Part shown: positions 25,777 through 33,865 of the stretch, in pieces
Position numbering within the stretch: the first letter of the stretch is position 1
Layout: every line of letters starts with the position of its first letter
Source of the DNA: Arthrobacter sp. CJ23
GTDB taxonomy: Bacteria > Actinomycetota > Actinomycetes > Actinomycetales > Micrococcaceae
Assembly (NCBI RefSeq): GCF_024741795.1
Contig: NZ_CP102950.1
Coordinates: 248,001 to 312,000, forward strand
DNA: 64,000 nucleotides
Direction: 5' to 3'
The notes under the pieces: model-generated
Told to the model about the DNA's origin: nothing
The model's input: the letters and a program-made list of their open reading frames with translations, nothing else
Databases searched by the model: none
Translations under genes and position numbers: made by a program

Positions 25777-26745
25777 ATGGTGAAGATTCTTCCCCGTGAC
25801 GTCCTGCGGGGGCAGCCAACAATGGCCACAACTGACGTGGACGAGGCACATGCCAAGATCGCCGAGTTGTTCTGCAGCCATGAGCTCGCGCCGCGGACCC
25901 GGACGTCGTCTGTGGATATGAAGCTGCGTTCCCTGCATCGGGGCGACGTCGGGATCGAGTTCCTGGACTACGGTGCGGATGTCCGCATCGAGCCCGAGGG
26001 CCTGCAGGATTTCCATCTGGTGCAGATTCCCCTGGCCGGGCACGCGTCCATGCAGGTGGGTTCAAGCGTGGTGGAATCGGGTCCGAGAACGGCCACCGTT
26101 CCACCCATCGACCGGCCGTTCTCGATGAGTTGGGATACCGGAAGCCCGCACTTGATCGTCTACGTGCGCCGTCCCGCGCTGGTGCGCGTCGCCGAACAAC
26201 TGTACGGCGAAAGCCCTGTTGAGCTGGGCTATGGCATGGACCTGTCGGGTGGCGCCGGCCGCGCGTTCCTGAGGTCCGTCGTCGAACTTCATGACGACAT
26301 GATCAGCCAGCCGCAGTCCGCCGCCCCGGCGTTTGTGCAGGGGTTGTTGGCGGACAGCATGGTGTCGCGATTGCTGATGGCGATGGAGGCACCTGCCGCC
26401 GGGAGCCCGGACGCGGAGTCCGAGAGCCGTCTTGTCAGGGAGTGCCGCGAGCTGCTGGAACGGCATGCAACGGAGGAACTCACCGTGCCGGACATCGCCG
26501 AGTGTCTGAGGGTGTCGGTCCGGACCCTGCAAACCGCGCTACGGGCGGAAGCCGGTGCCACGCCGTCGGAGTTGCTGCGAAGCATCCGGCTCGACCGTGC
26601 CCGGGAGATACTGCTCGAAGCCAACCCGCGCGAGCAAACCGTCACGACCATTGCGGAACTTTGTGGCTTCACGCACCAGGGGCGTTTCTCTGCGCTGTAT
26701 CTGAAGACTTTCGGCGAGCTCCCGTCGGAGAGCCTGCGCCGGTAG
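25777..26745 (+). CDS. AraC/XylS-family transcriptional regulator
   Basis: 322 residues from ATG 25777 (GTG at 25765 is an alternative, with GGAG between them). The N-terminal ~180 residues resemble the AraC-binding-like domain found in regulators of aromatic catabolism (HLVQIPLAGHASMQVG, PRTATVPPIDRPFSMSW). The C-terminal domain has two HTH units: TVPDIAECLRVSVRTLQTALR and TIAELCGFTHQGRFSALYLKTFGELPSE. It is divergent from the indole-type operon, so activation of that operon by an aromatic inducer is the natural reading. Confidence 0.92.
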   Translation: MVKILPRDVLRGQPTMATTDVDEAHAKIAELFCSHELAPRTRTSSVDMKLRSLHRGDVGIEFLDYGADVRIEPEGLQDFHLVQIPLAGHASMQVGSSVVESGPRTATVPPIDRPFSMSWDTGSPHLIVYVRRPALVRVAEQLYGESPVELGYGMDLSGGAGRAFLRSVVELHDDMISQPQSAAPAFVQGLLADSMVSRLLMAMEAPAAGSPDAESESRLVRECRELLERHATEELTVPDIAECLRVSVRTLQTALRAEAGATPSELLRSIRLDRAREILLEANPREQTVTTIAELCGFTHQGRFSALYLKTFGELPSESLRR

Positions 26746-26762
26746 CCCAACTAAGCCGCTAG

Positions 26763-26828
26763 CCCAACTAGGTAGCAGCAAGTGTCGTTTTCAGCGTTCA
26801 GAACGACACTTGCTGCTACCTAGTTGGG
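26763..26828. repeat. Long palindrome, repeat family copy C
   Basis: Perfect 27-bp arms (26763-26789 and 26802-26828) with a 12-base loop, the most regular of the three copies. Outer CCCAACTAGGTAGC arms match copies A and B, and the inner AGCAAGTGTCGTT matches copy A with one difference. AGCCCAACTA is also repeated directly at 26744 and 26761. It lies between the convergent AraC and GntR genes. Confidence 0.85.
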
Positions 26829-26830
26829 GG

Positions 26831-27532
26831 CTAAGCCTCCAGCACGTACGTCTTCAGGTCGTCCAGGGTCTGCTGCATGTGCGCGTCCATCGCGAGCCGG
26901 GCCTCGTTGGGATTGCGTGACGCCAGGGCGGCGGCGATGTTCCGGTGATGGCCGATTGCGTGCTCCTGGATTTCCGCGAAGGCCGAGGTCTCCGTGCGGC
27001 GGGCCTCCAGGACCCGGTGCAGCGGCTCGAAGAGCACTGCCACGAACACGTTGCCGGAGGCGTGGAGGATGACGTCGTGGAAGGCGAGATCCGCTTCCAC
27101 GAAGCCCGCGACGTCGTTGACTTCGTGGGCGGCCTGCATCTTTTCCACGTGCTCTTTGAGGGTTATGACTTCGTCGTCGGAGATGCGTTCCGCGGCGAGT
27201 TCGCAGGCGCCGGTTTCGAGCATGCGGCGGAGTTCGATGAGCTGGATGGCGGCCGCGGCGTCCTTGGTTCCTTCGGAGGCTGCGCGAAGGACGGCTTCCA
27301 GCGACGCCCACTGGTTGAGCGGGTTGACGAAGGTGCCGCGGCCCCGTTCCACGCTGAGGATCCGCTGCGCCTCCAGGGTCTTCATGGCCTCGCGCACGGT
27401 CATGCGGCTTACCTCGTGTTTGGCGCTGAGCTCAAGCTCGCCCGGGACTACGGTTCCCGGCGGAAACTCACCCGCGATGATCCGGTCCAGCAGCTCATCA
27501 GCCACGACGCCGACCAGCGACTTGCGTGCCAT
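26831..27532 (-). CDS. GntR/FadR-family transcriptional regulator (FCD domain)
   Basis: 233 residues. The N-terminal winged helix has DELLDRIIAGEFPPGTVVPGE and SRMTVREAMKTLEAQRILSVERGRGTFV. The FCD ligand domain follows at about 95-220, with metal-site type residues in ELRRMLETGACELAA, DLAFHDVILHASGN and HRNIAAALASRN. Two similar operator-like palindromes, one upstream of its own start region and one before the sugar-acid operon, point to autoregulation plus control of that operon. Confidence 0.92.
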   Translation of the reverse strand: MARKSLVGVVADELLDRIIAGEFPPGTVVPGELELSAKHEVSRMTVREAMKTLEAQRILSVERGRGTFVNPLNQWASLEAVLRAASEGTKDAAAAIQLIELRRMLETGACELAAERISDDEVITLKEHVEKMQAAHEVNDVAGFVEADLAFHDVILHASGNVFVAVLFEPLHRVLEARRTETSAFAEIQEHAIGHHRNIAAALASRNPNEARLAMDAHMQQTLDDLKTYVLEA

Positions 27533-27596
27533 GTATCCCCATTTCTCGTACTTCAGACCGTCCGGCGCCCCGCGGATTTTTCCCCCGGGACGGGAT

Positions 27597-27614
27597 GGTT
27601 GTCAGACATCTTAC
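27597..27614. promoter_or_regulatory. GntR operator-like site upstream of the gntR gene
   Basis: TGTCAGACATCTTAC at 27600-27614 contains the GTC-N-GAC palindrome centre typical of FadR/FCD regulators and matches the site at 28484-28506 closely. It is about 65 bases upstream of the regulator start, within the end of the hydrolase gene. Confidence 0.55.
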
Positions 27615-28417
27615 GCTGGCGGTGGCCAGCTCGTTTTCCAAAATTCATTCAGCGTCGCGGCACACGCTTCCGGCTGCTCCCAGTGGACGCTGTGGCCTGC
27701 GTCGGGAATGGCCTTCAACTGCCGCGTCGGACTGGCAGCCACGAACGCGGTCATCTGATCGATGGACCGCACGCGGTCCCCGGTTCCCGCCAGCACCAGC
27801 AGTGGCGCGTGGACGCGCCCGGGCACCGAAGGTTCGACGCCGGTCATGCCCGCCACGCCGCTGGGGCCAAGAACCGAAAACGGGACGTCGAACCCTTTGC
27901 TGAGCCGCTCCGTGTCCTCGTCGGACAGCGGCCCAAACCAGGCCTTCATGCATTTCGCCCTGGTCCCGGCGTCGATGAAGCCCTGCTCCAACTGGGACAG
28001 CAGCATGGTCCTGAAGCCCTCGTTCGGCGGCGACGGAACCATGCCCACCAAGGTCACCGTGGCCACGGACCCAGGGTGGTCTGCCGCCAGTGTCAGCGCG
28101 ACGCTGCCGCCCAAGGAGTGGCCCACCACATGCACCGGACCTTCAGCCCGGGTCTGAACTGCGGCGGCCACCGAAGCGGCAGCCGAGTCCAGCGTCCACT
28201 CGAAGTCCTTGGGCAGTTCCTCACCTGGGTGGTAGCCCGGTAGCTCGAGAATCCAGACTGGACGGCCGGCGTCGAGCAGCTTCCCGGCGAGCCGTTCCCA
28301 GTAGGCGGAACCGGAAGCCCAGCCGTGGATCAGGACTGCAGGGACTTGCTCGTCGGCGGAAACCGCCGCGGGCGCCCGAACGTCCACAAACGGAAGCAAA
28401 ACCGCGCTGTTGGCCAT
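27611..28417 (-). CDS. Alpha/beta hydrolase
   Basis: 268 residues, single alpha/beta-hydrolase domain. Oxyanion region LIHGWASGSAYW, nucleophile elbow GHSLGG (Ser at about residue 102), an acid region GTGDRV and catalytic His in DAGHSVHWEQPE. It resembles BioH/MhpC-like carboxylesterases. No signal peptide. It lies between the GntR gene and the divergent sugar-acid operon, so it may be part of the same regulon and could hydrolyse an ester or lactone of the substrate; inferred from position only. Confidence 0.85.
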   Translation of the reverse strand: MANSAVLLPFVDVRAPAAVSADEQVPAVLIHGWASGSAYWERLAGKLLDAGRPVWILELPGYHPGEELPKDFEWTLDSAAASVAAAVQTRAEGPVHVVGHSLGGSVALTLAADHPGSVATVTLVGMVPSPPNEGFRTMLLSQLEQGFIDAGTRAKCMKAWFGPLSDEDTERLSKGFDVPFSVLGPSGVAGMTGVEPSVPGRVHAPLLVLAGTGDRVRSIDQMTAFVAASPTRQLKAIPDAGHSVHWEQPEACAATLNEFWKTSWPPPA

Positions 28418-28483
28418 GCGTACAGCCTAGTGAGCAGCGCCACCTTGCGCGGTGAAGAGCCGTGTGTCACACTAGCATTCAAA

Positions 28484-28506
28484 TGTTAGATGTCTGACAT
28501 CTTACA
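28484..28506. promoter_or_regulatory. GntR operator-like palindrome before the sugar-acid operon
   Basis: A 23-base inverted repeat: 11-base arms 28484-28494 and 28496-28506 with one mismatch around a central T; the core is GATGTCTGACATC. It lies between the divergent hydrolase and kinase genes, 44 bases before the kinase start. It shares TGACATCTTAC-type sequence with the site at 27600-27614. Confidence 0.65.
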
Positions 28507-28549
28507 TTCACTAAACCGCAGCAAAAGTTTCCCCACGATGGAGTGCACC

Positions 28550-30046
28550 GTGACCCTTGAAGTCGATGTTCTGGCCGCTTTCCCGGCGGAAGTCCAGATT
28601 CCCGCACAGCTGGTTGCGGACGCCATGGCTGCGTCCTCCACAAGCTCCCCCCGCGTCCTGGTAGTGCTCGACGACGACCCCACGGGCACGCAGTCCGTGT
28701 CCAAGCTGCCGGTACTCACCCGCTGGGACGTTGCCGATTTCACCTGGGCGTTCGCCCACATTGCCGAAACCCAGGCCCAGCCTGCCGTCTACGTCCTCAC
28801 CAACACCCGCAGCCTGGACCCGGCCGAGGCCGCCGCCCGCAACGAGGAAATCGTGCGCAACGCCCTGGCCGCCGCGGCAGCCACGGAGCCCGGCGTGCGC
28901 CTGGGCTTCGTCAGCCGGGGCGACTCCACACTCCGCGGCCACTACCCGCTGGAACCGGACGTCATCGCCGCCACCGTTGAGGCCGTCACCGGCGAAAGCA
29001 CCGACGGCGTGGTGATCGTCCCGGCCTTCCCCGACGCCGGCCGCGTCACCATCGGCGGCGTGCACTACATGCGCGGCACCGGGGACGACGCCGGCAAGCT
29101 CACCCCGGTGTCCGAGACCGAATTCGCCAAGGACGCCAGCTTCGGCTTCGCCAACTCCGAGATGGCCAAATATGTGGAGGAGAAGTCGCAGGGCCGCTTC
29201 GCCGCGGACTCTGTGATCGTCCTGGACCTGAACACCATCCGCGCCGCCGGAGCCGACGGCGATCCCGCCGTCTCCGCCAAGGCCATCGCCGACGCCCTCG
29301 ACCGCGCCACGGACTCCACCCCGATCGTGGCCGACATCGTCACCGAGAACGACCTCCGCGCCCTGTCGCTGGGCCTGGAAGAAGCCGAACGCCGCGGCAA
29401 GAAGCTCCTCTACCGCGTGGGCCCGCCGTTCGTCCGCGCCCGCATCGGCCAGGAGATCCGCGCCGAACTCAGCACCGAGGAAGCCTTCGAGGGCAACACC
29501 CCCTCCGCCGCCGGCGGCCTGATCGTGGTCGGCTCGCACGTGGGCGTCACCACTCGCCAGCTCAACGTCCTCACGGCCCAGCACAGCGCGGCCCGCATCA
29601 TCGAGATCGACGTCGAGCAGCTCCTCGCCGCTGGCGCTGACGACTACATCGGAACCGTGGTGTCCGACGTAGTCGACGCCCTCCACAGCGGCGACGTCAT
29701 CGTCCACACCAGCCGCCTGCTCATCAAGACCGACGACGCCGCAGCGAGCCTGAAGATCGCCCGCACGGTCTCGGCCGCCGTCGTCGCGGTGGTGAACCGT
29801 ACACTCAAGACCTTCCCGCCGCGCTTCGTCATCGCCAAGGGCGGCATCACCTCCTCGGACGTGGCCGCGCACGGCCTGGAAATCCGCCACGCGATCGTCC
29901 GCGGCCCCATGCTGCCGGGCATCGTCTCCCTCTGGGAGCCGGTGGACGGCCCCGCCAAGGGCATCCCGTACATCGTGTTCGCGGGCAACGTGGGCGACGA
30001 CCAGTCACTGGCCCAGGTCACCCGCAAGCTCAGCACCACCTTCTAA
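28550..30046 (+). CDS. Four-carbon acid sugar kinase family protein (DUF1537)
   Basis: 498 residues from GTG 28550, which has GGAG 6 bases upstream; an in-frame ATG at 28490 lies inside the operator palindrome and is unlikely. The N-terminal domain has VLDDDPTGTQS and SRGDSTLRGHYPLE; the C-terminal nucleotide-binding domain has VGSHVGVTTRQL and FVIAKGGITSSDVA. The family phosphorylates threonate, erythronate and related acids. Context: a dehydrogenase, GntP permease and class II aldolase follow, suggesting oxidation, phosphorylation and cleavage of a short sugar acid. Confidence 0.9.
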   Translation: MTLEVDVLAAFPAEVQIPAQLVADAMAASSTSSPRVLVVLDDDPTGTQSVSKLPVLTRWDVADFTWAFAHIAETQAQPAVYVLTNTRSLDPAEAAARNEEIVRNALAAAAATEPGVRLGFVSRGDSTLRGHYPLEPDVIAATVEAVTGESTDGVVIVPAFPDAGRVTIGGVHYMRGTGDDAGKLTPVSETEFAKDASFGFANSEMAKYVEEKSQGRFAADSVIVLDLNTIRAAGADGDPAVSAKAIADALDRATDSTPIVADIVTENDLRALSLGLEEAERRGKKLLYRVGPPFVRARIGQEIRAELSTEEAFEGNTPSAAGGLIVVGSHVGVTTRQLNVLTAQHSAARIIEIDVEQLLAAGADDYIGTVVSDVVDALHSGDVIVHTSRLLIKTDDAAASLKIARTVSAAVVAVVNRTLKTFPPRFVIAKGGITSSDVAAHGLEIRHAIVRGPMLPGIVSLWEPVDGPAKGIPYIVFAGNVGDDQSLAQVTRKLSTTF

Positions 30047-30091
30047 CAGACTCCGCCCCTTCCCCAACCCCCGCATTCAATGGAGAACACC

Positions 30092-30991
30092 ATGACCAGC
30101 AACTACACCGTCACCGTCCTGGGCCTCGGCGCCATGGGCTTGCCCATGGCCACCCGCCTCGCATCCCAGCTGACCGTGAACGGCTTCGACATCGCCGAGC
30201 CGCGCCTCAAGCTCGCCGAAGAGGCCGGCATCCGCACCTTCGCCTCCGCACGGGAAGCCTCGAAGGGCGCCGACGCCCTGCTCCTGGCCGTCCGCAACGG
30301 CGAGCAGCTCAACGATGTCCTCTTCGGCGAGAACGGCGTGGCCTCCGTGCTGGAGCCGGGCGCCGTGGTGATCCTCGGCAGCACCGTGGGCACGGAAGCC
30401 ATCCCCGCCACCGTGGCACAGCTGGCCGAGTACGGCGTGGAACTCGTTGACGCCCCGCTCTCCGGCGGCCCCAAGCGTGCCGGCGAAGGCGACCTGCTGA
30501 TCGTGGTGGGCGCGTCTCCGGAAGCCCGGGAAAAGGCCCGCCCGGCGCTGGAGCTCCTCGCCTCCACGCTCACCGTTGTGGGCGACAAGCCCGGCGACGG
30601 CCAGGCCCTGAAGACCGTCAACCAGCTCCTGTGCGGCGTGCACATCGCCGCCGCCGCCGAGGCCATGGCACTGGCCGACGCCCTCGGACTGGACCAGGCC
30701 AAGACCCTCGCCGCCCTCGAAGCCGGTGCCGCGGGCTCGTTCATGCTCTCCAACCGCGGACCGCGCATCCTCGAGGCCTACACCGAGGAAGGCGCCGAGG
30801 TCCTGTCCCGCCTGGACATCTTCGTCAAGGACATGGGCATCGTGGGCAAGGCCACCCGCGCCGCCGGCCTGGCCGCACCCGTTGCCGCCGCCGCCGAACA
30901 GCTTTACCTTCTCGGCCAGGCCCAGGGCCTCGCCGCCGCCGACGACTCCGCCGTCATCAAGGTTGTCGCGCCCACGAAGCGCACTGCCTAA
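30092..30991 (+). CDS. NAD(P)-dependent dehydrogenase, 3-hydroxyisobutyrate dehydrogenase family
   Basis: 299 residues; ATG 30092 chosen because GGAG lies 6 bases upstream (another ATG four codons earlier contributes the GGAG). Rossmann motif VLGLGAMGLPMA, substrate-binding DAPLSGGPKRAGEGDLL, catalytic Lys in GDGQALKTVNQLL at about residue 177. It resembles the threonate/erythronate dehydrogenases (LtnD-like) that oxidise C2 before the kinase acts. Located 45 bases after the kinase. Exact substrate uncertain. Confidence 0.9.
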   Translation: MTSNYTVTVLGLGAMGLPMATRLASQLTVNGFDIAEPRLKLAEEAGIRTFASAREASKGADALLLAVRNGEQLNDVLFGENGVASVLEPGAVVILGSTVGTEAIPATVAQLAEYGVELVDAPLSGGPKRAGEGDLLIVVGASPEAREKARPALELLASTLTVVGDKPGDGQALKTVNQLLCGVHIAAAAEAMALADALGLDQAKTLAALEAGAAGSFMLSNRGPRILEAYTEEGAEVLSRLDIFVKDMGIVGKATRAAGLAAPVAAAAEQLYLLGQAQGLAAADDSAVIKVVAPTKRTA

Positions 30992-31006
30992 CCGCCCCAT
31001 AAAACC

Positions 31007-31042
31007 TGCGACGACGGCGGTCCCCCCTTCGCCGTCGTCGCA
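31007..31042 (+). terminator. Intercistronic hairpin between dehydrogenase and permease genes
   Basis: Perfect 12-bp arms (31007-31018 and 31031-31042) around a 12-base loop. No T-run follows and the operon continues, so partial termination, RNA stabilisation or processing is more likely than full termination. Confidence 0.55.
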
Positions 31043-31092
31043 ACTTCCCACCGGTCTTTCGTAGACTGGTTTGTCAAAGGAGACACTCCACA

Positions 31093-32559
31093 ATGAACCC
31101 CCTCGTCAACTCCTTGATCGTGCGGGCAGCCGATGCCCCCGCCATCAAACCAGCAGTAGAGCTGGGAACACCCCTCCTGTTGACCATCGCCGCGGCAGGC
31201 ATCGCCCTGCTGCTGGTGCTGATCATCCGCTTCAAGATCCAGGCCTTCGTGGCCTTGCTGGCCGTCAGCATCCTGGTGGGCGTCGCAGCCCAGATCCCGC
31301 TCAAGGACATCTTCACGGTGGTTTCCACCGGCGTCGGTGGCACCATGGGCAAGGTTGCCTTGCTGATCGCGCTCGGCGCGGTTCTTGGCCGCATGATTGA
31401 GGTTTCCGGGGGCGTCCAGTCGCTGGCCACCCACTTCACCGAAAAGCTTGGCGCCAAGCGCGTTGCCGTGGCCCTCACTGCCGTCGGCTTCCTGGTTGCC
31501 ATCCCCGTGTTCTTCGAGGTCGGCGTGATCGTCCTCGTCCCGATCGTCTACGCCTTCGCCAAGATCGCGAATGTCCACCCGATCAAATTCGGCCTGCCCA
31601 TGGCCGGCATCATGCTCTCCATCCACGTGGCCGTCCCGCCGCACCCGGGCATCGTTGCCGGCGCCGGCGTCTTCGGCGCCGATATCGGACTCATCACCCT
31701 GATCTCGCTCATCATCTGCGTGCCGCTCGGCTTCCTCTCCTACTGGGTTGCCAGCATCATGAACCGCAAGGAATACGAACTGCTTCCCGGCGTCAAGGCA
31801 CAGGTTGAGGAGTTCGGTTCCGAGTCCCTGGTCCACGTGGGCTCTGAAGGTCCCGGTGCCCGTGCCATCGCTCCTCCGCGTCCCGGCCTGATCATGTTCC
31901 TGATCGCCGCCCCGATCGTCCAGATCCTCATCGGCACGCTCGGCACCCTCACGCTCGCCAAGGACAACTACTGGTACGGCATCGCCGCCTTCGTTGGCAA
32001 CCCGTTCTTCGCTCTCCTGGTGGCCGTGGCCCTCGCCTTCTTCCTGCTGGCAGTCCGCCGCCACTGGTCGCTCAAGGAAACCGGCGAGATCTTCGAAGGC
32101 GCCCTGCCTCCCATCGCGTCCATCCTCATGGTTGTTGCAGCGGGTGGCGTGTTCGGTGAAGTCCTCCGCACCTCCGGCATCGGCGCCGCACTGTCCCACA
32201 CACTGGACAGCCTCGGCCTGCCGGTGATTGTGCTCGGTTTCATCATCTCCCTGGCTCTCCGTGCCGCCCAGGGTTCGGCCACCGTGGCCATCGTGACCAC
32301 CACCGGCCTGCTCACTTCGGCCGTGATGGAAGGCGGTTACACGCCGGCCCAGATCGCCGTGATCGTGATCGCCATCGGCTTCGGTTCGCTGGGCCTGTCC
32401 CACGTCACCGACGCCGGCTTCTGGACCGTGGTCCGGTACTACGGCCTCACCGTGTCCGACGGCCTCAAGACCTGGACCGTCCTCACCACCATCCTGGGCC
32501 TGGCCGGCTTCGTGCTGACGTACGTCGCGTGGATCCTGGTGGGAGGCCTGGGCCACTGA
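31093..32559 (+). CDS. GntP-family sugar-acid permease
   Basis: 488 residues with about 12-14 hydrophobic segments. GntP-family features include LGAVLGRMIEVSGG, FFEVGVIVLVPIV, HVAVPPHPGIVAGA, LRAAQGSATVAI and LSHVTDAGFWTV. The family imports gluconate and related aldonates by proton symport. Start has AAAGGAG 11 bases upstream. The stop overlaps the aldolase ATG (TGATG). It supplies the substrate for the kinase/dehydrogenase/aldolase set. Confidence 0.93.
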   Translation: MNPLVNSLIVRAADAPAIKPAVELGTPLLLTIAAAGIALLLVLIIRFKIQAFVALLAVSILVGVAAQIPLKDIFTVVSTGVGGTMGKVALLIALGAVLGRMIEVSGGVQSLATHFTEKLGAKRVAVALTAVGFLVAIPVFFEVGVIVLVPIVYAFAKIANVHPIKFGLPMAGIMLSIHVAVPPHPGIVAGAGVFGADIGLITLISLIICVPLGFLSYWVASIMNRKEYELLPGVKAQVEEFGSESLVHVGSEGPGARAIAPPRPGLIMFLIAAPIVQILIGTLGTLTLAKDNYWYGIAAFVGNPFFALLVAVALAFFLLAVRRHWSLKETGEIFEGALPPIASILMVVAAGGVFGEVLRTSGIGAALSHTLDSLGLPVIVLGFIISLALRAAQGSATVAIVTTTGLLTSAVMEGGYTPAQIAVIVIAIGFGSLGLSHVTDAGFWTVVRYYGLTVSDGLKTWTVLTTILGLAGFVLTYVAWILVGGLGH

Positions 32560-33434
32560 TGCGAGCCAAACTCGACCACCTCGTCACCTCCGCCCTCGCT
32601 GCGGGATCCGCGGTTCCGGCCTTCACCTGCTACGACTTCACCACGGCTCTGGCCGTGGTGACCGCGGCCGAGGAAGCCCGGCTCGGGGTCATCCTGCTCG
32701 TAGCTCCGAAGACGGCTTCCACTCCCAACGGACTGCGCCTCATTGCGGCCCTGCGCGGCTTGGCCGATTCCGCCAGCGTCCCGGTCTCGGTGCAGCTGGA
32801 CCATGCCTCGGACCTGCAGGTCATCCGCGACTCCGTGGCTGCCGGTGCGGATGCCGTGCTGGCTGATGGTTCGTCCTTGCCGTTCGAGGACAACATCGCC
32901 TTGGTTCGCGAGGTCCGTGCCGCGCTGGATGCGCAAGGTGCGTCCGACGTCGTGATCGAGGCAGAGTTGGGCGGCCTGGCGGGCGACGAGGACAAAGCGT
33001 TCGGTGCTGAAGATTCAGCGCACGACGCCGGCATTTCAGTTGCGGGGCTCACGAACCCCGCGCAGGTGGCCGAGTTCGTTGAGCGTACCGGCGCGCAGCT
33101 CCTTGCCATTGCCGTGGGGAACGTGCACGGCAAGTACAAGGGTGAGCCCAACATCCGCTGGGACGTGCTGCAGGAAGTTGCAGCACGGACCGACGTGCCG
33201 CTGGTGCTTCACGGTGCGTCCGGCGTCCCGGCCGAGCAGCTCGCCAAGGCGCCCTCCATGCAGGTGGGCAAGGTGAACTTCAACACAGAGCTTCGCACAG
33301 GAATCCTTGCCACGCTCGAGGCTGAAACCGCCGCCCACCGTTCCGACGGCGAGAACCTCCAGGGTTTGCTGGCCCGCTGGAACGGCTCTGCGTGGTCCTT
33401 CGCCGGCGCCACGCTGGCGATGCTGAGCGCCTGA
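32559..33434 (+). CDS. Class II aldolase, FbaA/GatY-like
   Basis: 291 residues. Zn ligands and active-site pieces of class II fructose-bisphosphate aldolases are visible: QLDHASD, EAELGGLAGDED, AVGNVHGKYKGEP, VLHGASGVP and KVNFNTELR. The N-terminus PAFTCYDFTTALAVV matches the family start. The more usual partner of DUF1537 kinases in threonate pathways is an OtnC-type (fuculose-phosphate-aldolase-fold) enzyme or PdxA2, so an FBA-fold aldolase here hints at a different product or substrate. Translationally coupled to GntP. Confidence 0.9.
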   Translation: MRAKLDHLVTSALAAGSAVPAFTCYDFTTALAVVTAAEEARLGVILLVAPKTASTPNGLRLIAALRGLADSASVPVSVQLDHASDLQVIRDSVAAGADAVLADGSSLPFEDNIALVREVRAALDAQGASDVVIEAELGGLAGDEDKAFGAEDSAHDAGISVAGLTNPAQVAEFVERTGAQLLAIAVGNVHGKYKGEPNIRWDVLQEVAARTDVPLVLHGASGVPAEQLAKAPSMQVGKVNFNTELRTGILATLEAETAAHRSDGENLQGLLARWNGSAWSFAGATLAMLSA

Positions 33435-33472
33435 CGCAAAGCGCAAGAACACAGGGAGGCTAGGATCAGAGC

Positions 33473-33865
33473 ATGATCCTGGCCTCCCTTGTTTTTGCCC
33501 TGATTGCGGCGTTGCTCCACGTTTACATCTTCACCATGGAGTCCATCACCTGGACCAAGCCGGCCACGTGGAAGCGCTTCAGCCTCACTTCGCAGGCAGA
33601 TGCCGAAACCACCAAGTCACTCGCCTATAACCAGGGCTTCTACAACCTGTTCCTAGCCATCGGCGCGCTGGTGGGAATCGGCTCTGTGTCCCTCGGGCAG
33701 CCGGTGGTCGGTTGGACCCTCGTGTTCAGCAGCTGCGGCTCCATGCTGCTGGCGGCCGTCGTGCTCGCCCTGAGCGGACGCAAGTACCTCCGCCCTGCGG
33801 CCCTTCAGGGAACGACGCCGCTGCTCGCCGTCGTGCTCGGCCTCCTGGCCGTGGCGCTCGCCTAG
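33473..33865 (+). CDS. DUF1304 membrane protein
   Basis: 130 residues with four predicted membrane helices and the DUF1304 hallmarks HVYIFTMESITW near the start and NQGFYNLFLAIGAL in the middle. Function of the family is unknown. The gene is 38 bases after the aldolase and ends convergently with the decarboxylase, sharing the CTAG palindrome at the stops. Confidence 0.88.
   Translation: MILASLVFALIAALLHVYIFTMESITWTKPATWKRFSLTSQADAETTKSLAYNQGFYNLFLAIGALVGIGSVSLGQPVVGWTLVFSSCGSMLLAAVVLALSGRKYLRPAALQGTTPLLAVVLGLLAVALA

Noticed and set aside
28490..28549. ATG at 28490 as start of the DUF1537 kinase
   Set aside because: It lies inside the operator palindrome and has no ribosome site; GTG 28550 has GGAG at 6 bases.
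31007..31042. Hairpin as a full terminator splitting the sugar-acid operon
   Set aside because: No T-run, and the permease and aldolase downstream belong functionally with the kinase and dehydrogenase; kept only as a possible attenuator or processing site.
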